Shown one piece after another: positions 56,501 to 64,000 of a stretch of DNA of 64,000 nt. The position numbers and the translations under genes were made by a program. This DNA is from Lagopus muta (taxonomy: Eukaryota > Chordata > Aves > Galliformes > Phasianidae), in the NCBI RefSeq assembly GCF_023343835.1, contig NC_064447.1:3100001-3164000 (forward strand), read 5' to 3'. Below the pieces are notes generated by a model. That model ran no database searches, was not told where the DNA came from, and worked only from the letters and a program-made list of their open reading frames with translations. Within the stretch, counting starts at the first letter, position 1. Every line of letters begins with the position of its first letter.

Positions 56501-59142
56501 ACCTGAAGGCGGCAGCGGCTCCTCTTAGAAACACCACCGCCTGCAAGCTATCAAATTAATCCCGGGATTTCAACAGCTTTTCTACATTATTTTTCATCTC
56601 GACCAAACCACAAATTTACTTAATGACTAAACCAGGCAAGCAAGCACTTTGTTTTCCAGGCAGCGGGGACCTTTCTGACCGGCTCCAGGTTTTCAGCACA
56701 CACATCTGCCCAGCGTCACGCCAGGGACGGGCTGCTCTGGGGCACCAGTGGCACTCCTTGGGCTCCCACACCCAGCGTTGGGACTGCAGCGCAAGCAGAC
56801 GAGCCAGGCCGCCAGTCAGGGCTGCCCTGGCCGAGCCAGGGCCAGGCAGGAGGAATACAATAAGAACACTGTGTTCCAGGAATTATTGAATAAAGAAGAG
56901 AGCATGCTTTTGGCCGGCAGGATCCAGCGCTATAATTCTGTCTGCCGCTTTTCTTCCCCGTCTGAAGCAACATTGTTTGTCCACGCTTTTCTGAAATGGA
57001 AAGTATTTCCTCTTCTTGACTCGTTCCAAAGAAAGATCTGAGGAGGCCTGGTAGAACCAGGCGTAACTGGGGATTCTCCAGCGCCTCGGCTGCTCCTTGC
57101 CAACACTTCTGCTCAACAAGAAAGGCCTTACAAGATAAATTACGAGCAGATTTCTCTGCAAGCCCAGAAACTTAAGACCAGAGCCTGCAGGATGAGTAAG
57201 TTTTTGGATGGGAACAAAGCATCCAGCTCTGGCTAAAGACTTCAGTGCGTTTCCTCTCCTTCCTCTGCACCTACGGAGCCTCTTGTGCACTCCAGAACAG
57301 GGCACGGTACAGCTCTGTGCCCACAGCTCTGTGGGCCACGCTGGGGAACCGGAGCCCATGGAGCCAAAGGGCACTCCGGGCATCCTGGCTCTGTGCCTCC
57401 TTACACCACTGAGCTTTCAGGGAGGGAATAAAAACCAGAAATGCAATCTGCAGTCCAGATTGCTTCCAGGGATGAATTTCCTGATAGTCAAATCAAAGCA
57501 GTGGTGTCGCAGATGGCTGAAATGAAAGGGGAAGATACGCAACTCAAGTGGGTTCCATTTGATAAAAATGAGTTGCAATGTTGAGGTTAAACTTCTTCCC
57601 TGCATCATTGGGCCACTTAGGCTGAGCTGGACAGCCACAGACTTACCAGCCCCAATTAAATCCTCACTGAAATATCAGAAGAAAGTATAATCATTACCGA
57701 TTTATTGCCAACAAGCTTGGTATTTCAGTGAAATTACAAATTTTGGTGGCAGAAGAAGCAGTGATGCCATATTTGAACAGCTGTGAGGCCTGTCTCAGCC
57801 CTTCAAAACAATCTAGGTTTGTTTACAAAGCACTCTGACGAAGACCTGCTAATGATGAGGTGCACAGGACTACTGAGGGACTCCTAGTACTAACAGTGCA
57901 AACAAAAACCCCCTTCTTTCACTGAATAAGGTCTGCCATGCAACACACACGAAGCAAGATGTCTGCCTCCAAGCACAGCCACTCACCGGTGTCTTAACTC
58001 CCCCCAAAAGAACGAAGCATTCCCCCATGAACCTTCGGGGGGACCAACATCCAGACCCAGCTGGAAACAAAACCAGAAACCTGGAGGGCTGGCGAGGGCT
58101 GGCAGAGATAAAGCTGAGAGCTGGAATTTTGTGGTTCTCCCAGAGGGGAGATTCAGCTGATCAGAAACATCCTAATCTTCCCTCTCCACGTACATTAAAG
58201 GTCAAGAAGTAGGATCAGATATTGGCAGCACATGACAAAAACCACTCAAAAGGACCTTCCCAAAAACATCTCATACTTTCTCATTCAAAGGTCCTAAAGG
58301 GCTTCTTTAACTTCACTTCAATATAGGGAGCACATTTAAGTTTAAAGCCAGGAGACCAATAGATCAGGGCAGGACGGCTCCCCCACACCAGACTTCTGTC
58401 CCCATCTCCCACTTTAGAATGAGCAGCACTCCATAGGCACCAGCTGACTGCCACCGTGACAGAACAGTGGGTCTCGGCAGTGCAGCACATGGAACAGCTT
58501 CTCCAGCAGCTCTCTGGAGTCTCACAAGCTCCACAAAGGTGGCTGTTAAAGGATCCTTGTTGGATCACATCAACAAACAGCAAGCTGTACCAACAGCAAA
58601 ATGCTGGCAAGCTGCAAATTTTCAACCTTCTCCATCATTTACTGCTTGACTCTGAAGAGACCTCAGCATCATAACTCAGCCTTCTGGTCTCCACTGGGAG
58701 CTGGCAATCAGGTGCTCCTTTCTCCCTCAGACCGACCTGACATGCACGACGTGGTGGCTGAGGCAAGGTCAGGGTGGACTGAAGGGTAGCAGCCTTGACA
58801 GGGGCCATCAGGGAGTGACAGCAGAGATGGGCCCTTGGTGAACTGTGCAGTAACAACCAGAAGGAATGAAACACATAAAAACTGGGTCTGAGGAAGACAG
58901 AGACCATTAAAGAGGATCTTGCCCTTTCTACACATGCGTTTTAATTTTTGCTTTTAAAGAGTTTAGCAGACTGACAGCAAATAATTTACTACTGTTCCCT
59001 GGGAAACAGGCACACAGCTGTTACTGAGTCTTCCTTTTAAGTAAAGACTAAAGTAATTCTTTTTTAGATGGAGCAGAATTCAGTCCCGGCCGCAGCTTTG
59101 GGACAGTCCCCTAACTGGGACCTGGAAGCCAAATGATTCAAA

Positions 59143-59655
59143 ATCACAGAATCACAGAATCACCCGGGTTGGAAGGGACCCCAAGGATCATGTAGTTCCA
59201 ACCCCCCTGCCTGGCAGGGCCACCAAACATCCACATTCAGATCAGGTTGCCCAGGACCCCGTCCAACCTGGCCTTGAACACGTCCAAGGACGGGGCATCC
59301 ACAACCTCCCTGGGCAGCCCGTTCCAGGGCCTAACCACTCTCCTAGTAAAGAACTTCCCCCTAACATCCAACCTAAATCTTCCCTCCTTCAACTTAAAAC
59401 CATTTCCCCTAGTCCTGCTGTTGTCAGCCCTTTTGAAGAGTTTACTCCCCTCCTGGCTGTAGGTTCCCTTCAGGTATTGATAGGCTGCAATGAGGTCACC
59501 CCACAGCCTTCTCTTCTCCAGGCTGAACAAGCCCAACTCCCTCAGCCTGTCCTCATAGGGGAGGTGCTCCAGCCCCCTGATCATCTTAGTCGCCCTCCTC
59601 TGGACCCTTTCCAAAATCTCAATGTCTTTCTTGTACTGAGGGCTCCACACCTGGA
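59143..59655 (-). mobile_element. CR1 LINE, 5'-truncated, well preserved (antisense)
   Basis: It begins on the plus strand with AATCACAGAATCACAGAATC (the 3' tail) and runs about 510 bases. On its own strand an uninterrupted frame of 137 codons (59650-59237) encodes the C-terminus of the CR1 reverse-transcriptase protein, with [40 protein letters not shown] and [20 protein letters not shown]. It lacks the endonuclease and catalytic RT core, so it is a dead-on-arrival copy. Its good preservation suggests a younger insertion than the other CR1 pieces here. Confidence 0.95.
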
Positions 59656-62600
59656 CTTAACTCCCCCCAATCACAAATCACAGGAGGTCACATTTTTAAA
59701 TGATTGATGAAATCGGAGGATTCCGTTTCTAAATTCTGGTAGCTGCACATTTACAAACAGATCTAAATTCAGCAGTAAGAACACCTGAGATGTGCAGTAC
59801 CTGAAGGCAGACAGCACAGGTCTGTTGGCAATGCTTATTTAAGGCATAGAACTCAAAGGTAAAGAGAAGAGCTTTGTTAGGCACCTCTGCTCCAGAACAT
59901 GGCAAAGACCTTCAGCTTCAGTGAGAGCAGCAGGGAAGCCTGGTTGATACGCACTCCATTCCATTACAGTGCTAAACCACCACACAGGGCAGTCATGTTT
60001 GTTATTTCTGTATGCACTTTACAGCAAGTAAAACCTCACTTTAGGAACTATGCTGAGGTTTGTTGTTATTTTTGCCTTGTAGAATTCTTCTGTTTTACTT
60101 CTCTTCCATTAGAACAGGCAGATATATGAGCTTTTACCTTTATTACACAAATTCCACAATATCTTTTCATCTGGTATGCATTATTGTGGGAATATATATG
60201 AAGTACTATGTCCATTTAAAGCGCTGTAAAAGAGCTGTTTGAACTCTCATTCCATTCCTACATATCTTTATGCAATTAAAACCAGTTGACAGTTCTATTT
60301 AGGAAAAATAAGCAACAATGCAAGCAATCTGCCTTTTTGTTCTAAATATCTTAGCCACTGTCCAGATAAAAGCCAGCTGTGTGGATTTTAACCTCAATTT
60401 CTTAAAGACACAAGCCTAGATGACCAAACTCTAAGCACTTCTGATACGCTTTTGCCCCCTCCAGAATCCTGGGGTACAGACTGCCTGCTGACACTCAGCC
60501 AAATGGCAGAGGGGAAGGAGGCTCCAAATACACTGTGATAATTAGCAAAAACTGGAAGGTTTGTGGAGGTTGAATGCTGTGAATAACGTCAGGGCTGAGG
60601 CAGATCTCAGTCTTGACAGGCCAGCAGAAAATCAGCATGGAGGAGAGATGTTACAATGGCATCAAGTGCTCAAGGAGGCTTTACAACAACGTGTTAGGGC
60701 TTAAATACTTTCTCCTTAACACAGCAGGGCAAAGCAACCTATTGTTTAGAAATAAATATAGTCTTCTGCTCACCTCCCTGGTAGCTGGCACACGCTATTA
60801 CTGATCCTGCACTACCTCTGCAGAACTTAACGTGCCCAGGGCTCACAAGAAATGGATTGACATCCTTCTTTTCCCTCCTCTTTGTACTTTATCTAGCTTA
60901 CATCACTCAAATGTTACACTGAACACAGCATAATTCACTCTGCTGGAGATTCTCTGCGGCACTTCTCACAAGTGAATCCTGTGTTTATTTGCAATGTTAT
61001 TCTAGAGGAGGGAAAAGCTCTTATCCTCTCACATACAAAAAGCTAACGTCAATGCTGAAATAGTCAACATTTTCTCAAAATCTGCTTTATTTGAAATGCT
61101 CTGGGCCTAACACTCAGCATTTTATGTCTGCCTTACATGCTCTTGCTCAGTTCAGTAAATCGGAACTGGGGCCTTCAGTTGAGCACAGCAAATCTGCAGC
61201 ATGCACAACAAGGATGGTCCCAGGAACAAGAGCTGCTTTGCAGGATGTCTCTGGCAGAAACCAGCCACAAACTTCTCTGCTTGCACCTTCTGCCTCTTTT
61301 ACTGCGTGGCCTTTCAGAAAAGCAGAAGGTAAGGCAGGTGTCTGGTACACTTTGCTTTTGACCCCTCCTCTGTTAGCTCCCATAGCACCTGCCAGCCCAT
61401 GCACTGAACTAAGCAAGCAGCCTGAAGAAAAAGCCTGCGATCACACACATCAACAAGCAGCTGCAAGAGGAGAAGAAAAGGTTATGAAATTCCATGAGAT
61501 AGCACCTTGCATGAGACCTGGTGTCCCACGTCTACGTGGGACAAACATTCGCAGCACCTCTCTCCCAGTTAGTTTTATGGCTTTAACAACAGAGTTACGA
61601 TCAGTTCACAGCCTTCCTCTCTGAGGTGAACAGGGTTTCTCCTCTCCATCCTGCAATTCATTTGCATACAAGGGAATTCTACCCTATTGTCAGAATCTGC
61701 TGAGATTAGTGGGTTATATTTCTTTATGAGAGGAAAGTGACAGGCATGCAGATACAGCACACCAGGGAAGCTTTTCCTCCTGCATAAAGAGGTAGAACAG
61801 AGGTTGAAGAGGCACCCTCCAGCTACAGCACCTGAAAACTCCTGGCAGCATTGGAAAGCCCCTTTCCAGGTTCCAACACTCTCTCTGGCCTCCCTCTTGG
61901 TAGCTGCTGGAGGATCCTGCTCTCCTTACCTCTTCCCTCCTCCCAGTCTTTCCCCCCAAAGCTGGTTTTTGTTGCTGTTGTTTCTTATTATTTTTTTCTG
62001 AGTTCCTTTTCCAGAGGATTGGAGAAAAGAGGTGGCTCAGCCAGCAAGGAGCGTCTGAGCCTCCAGAAACAGGAGCTGCAGCAACAGGAATTGCAGTTTT
62101 CAGCCTCTGAAGTCTCAGCCACGACCATCTCACATATGCTTCTCAGAGAATCTTGCTGCCAGAATCCACAACAGAGCTTGTACGATTTTCAAAAGCTTAC
62201 AGTTTAGCCAAATTTGGGTGGTTTCTCACACGGCCAGCAAAAGGTATGTTCAAGCTGCCATGCCAATCCCACCCCCCAGCAACCCACTTGCCAAATGGTA
62301 CATGCCTGCTTCAAAGAGGAAAGTTGGAAGGTTATCAATGGAAAGTAAATTGTAAGAGTCTGACATGAGCAAAACAATGTAATTTCCTCCTCCTCTATTT
62401 TTGCTAAAATTTGCCAAAGTAATTCAGCCTTAGGCAGAACCTCAGTGTGGAAGAACACCAAACATAAGTCTGATAAAGATATGAGCAACTAGAACGAAGT
62501 TTTATATAATGGGAAGTGTTAGGCAACCACGACGGCTGCCAGCTCCGCCTATATAGTAAATGAGTGATATTTTAATATCACTATTAACTCCCCCTTCAAA

Positions 62601-64000
62601 ACTACGAGTGAGACTGCAACGTGAGTCATAATATCCTTGGCATCAATTTTGATCGCAAAGTTGATGAAAGCAACCGTCCCCAAACCTGTGTGTGAAAATG
62701 TAGCTGAATTAATCAAAACATGCAGGAGCTTGTGACATCAGTGTCTGAGCCTGTGAATCTGCATTTACAGCTGTGAGACTCTTGCATGACATGATGTGAC
62801 AGCAGAGATGCTCGGCCTGTGCTTCTGCTGGCAGCACTTTGTCCCATCCAGGGAAAAGAGAACAATATTCACCAGCAGTTCATATTAAAGGACAGATCTT
62901 TCGGATCTCTGTATGTATCCATGATGTACAATTCACGTCTGAGTAAGTGAGCCAATACCCGTCAGGGTTTTGTAGGAGAGAAGTAGAGTGCAGTGGCTTC
63001 ATGAGGGAAAAGCTGATACTAGCTGGGAAATACAAAAAAACCTTTGCCTCTCACCATCCTGACTATTGCAGAGCGAATGAACTACAGAAGGACGTGCTGG
63101 TGATGTGCTGGTGAGCATCAGGTCCTACAAAACCTCATCTAATCCCAACCAATGCCACTTCTTCAAGTGATGAGCACTACCAGCCAAGGCCTGTCATCCA
63201 CCTGGCTGCCATTCAGCCAAGGAGAGCAGGTTGAACTGTGGTAGGGAAGAGGTCTGCTCAAACGGACGTCCAAAGCATTTGGAAATTTTAGTTCAAGAGC
63301 AAGAAAAGATTTTGACCCAGTTTCAGATTTGAAGTCCATCTCCTAAACAAAAGCAGCTTTAGTTTAAAAGAGCCAATTCTGCAGATCGTTATGCTGCTAT
63401 TACACAACTCCTAATCCCTGAAGTGGGGAAGATGTGTCAACGCCAACCCAAGCACATCTCTGTCATTTCGGCTGGACTTCCAGCCTTCCCACTGAAGATT
63501 TCATTCTGTTAAACCTTTCTTGAAGAATGCCAAACACTAAAATCTCCCAAATATTTATTGTAATTTCTTTGGCTACACTATCACAAGTGCCTAAATTCCC
63601 CTTCTCAGTTGGAGAGCTATCTAGACCAGAGGTCTCCAACTCTTTCAGCCTAATAAACATCACAAAGGCTCCTGAGCCTCTCTGAGTAGTAAAGGAGAGA
63701 TTGTTTGCCGCCACAAAAGGAACAAAAATGACCAGCCATCCCCTGCTGGCTATTCTCCTCCCCTAAGAACTTGGTCTAATCCCCTCCAGCATACAGCCCA
63801 TCAAAGACAATGTGCCAAGGAAGGAGAGAACTGCTGTGCATGCTGATTCCCAGCTCGGCAGCGGTTCCCGAGGACCACAGCCAGCCAGCTGCTGCGAGCA
63901 GCTCCCTCTGTGCCGCCGTGCCAAGCCAGAAGGTCGCTTTTCATCCATCTCTTCCTCTCACCGAGTGCCCAAAGAAACCATCAGGCTGCTCGCAGCTCTC

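Larger units (their letters stand above)
48638..64000 (-). other. AXIN1: AXIN1 intron (5' boundary outside the window)
   Basis: At least 15.4 kb of intron between the exon at 48497-48637 and the unseen RGS-domain exon. No coding exon is supported. It contains three CR1 fragments and a possible hAT-like terminus at about 63627 (findings). A GC-richer patch lies at 56200-56900. The rest is unremarkable. Confidence 0.6.

Noticed and set aside
61091-61624. 177-codon open frame on the plus strand in the AXIN1 intron
   Set aside because: The protein is not recognised and shows no hydrophobic core pattern or motif. No poly(A) signal or CpG promoter is associated. Treated as chance.

Overview
This is vertebrate nuclear DNA, almost certainly from a bird and probably a galliform close to chicken. 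The genes have many GT-AG introns and encode typical vertebrate proteins. The only clearly recognisable interspersed repeats are CR1 LINE fragments. The gene order and strands, FAM234A(+) / RGS11(-) / ARHGDIG(+) / PDIA2(+) / AXIN1(-), match the block beside the alpha-globin cluster on human 16p13.3; in chicken this block is on chromosome 14. Species assignment is inference. No prokaryotic, plasmid or CRISPR feature is present, and I saw no endogenous retrovirus that I could support.

Layout. 1-3010: the last two coding exons and long 3'UTR of FAM234A. 3011-4280: a tail-to-tail spacer with a small AT-rich motif cluster. 4280-8310: RGS11 complete in 17 coding exons (473 aa) on the minus strand. 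8311-9226: a CpG-rich divergent promoter shared by RGS11 and ARHGDIG. 9227-11910: ARHGDIG complete in 6 coding exons (227 aa). About 190 bp later PDIA2 begins (12099-15493, 11 coding exons, 539 aa), with a CR1 copy in one intron. 16300-64000: AXIN1 on the minus strand. Its 3'UTR and eight coding exons, from the exon after the RGS-domain exon to the DIX domain, span 18111-48637. The rest of the window is a large intron, so the RGS-domain exon and promoter lie beyond 64000.

Composition changes strongly: the first ~17.5 kb is compact and GC-rich with short introns, while the AXIN1 introns are long and AT-richer. All exon junctions listed were read by eye from splice signals and reading-frame continuity against remembered human proteins; every complete gene adds up to a whole number of codons.

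Functionally the genes are neighbours by ancestry and not a pathway: an FG-GAP-type membrane protein, a retina/brain G-protein signalling brake, a RhoGDI, a pancreas-type ER disulfide isomerase and the Wnt scaffold Axin. The points most worth following up are regulatory: an RFX X-box cluster in ARHGDIG intron 2, a GATA pair in the tiny PDIA2 promoter, OTX/CRX-type sites behind RGS11, a CTCF-like site in a CpG pocket inside AXIN1, and a CR1 that abuts a PDIA2 splice acceptor. I found no convincing previously undescribed system.
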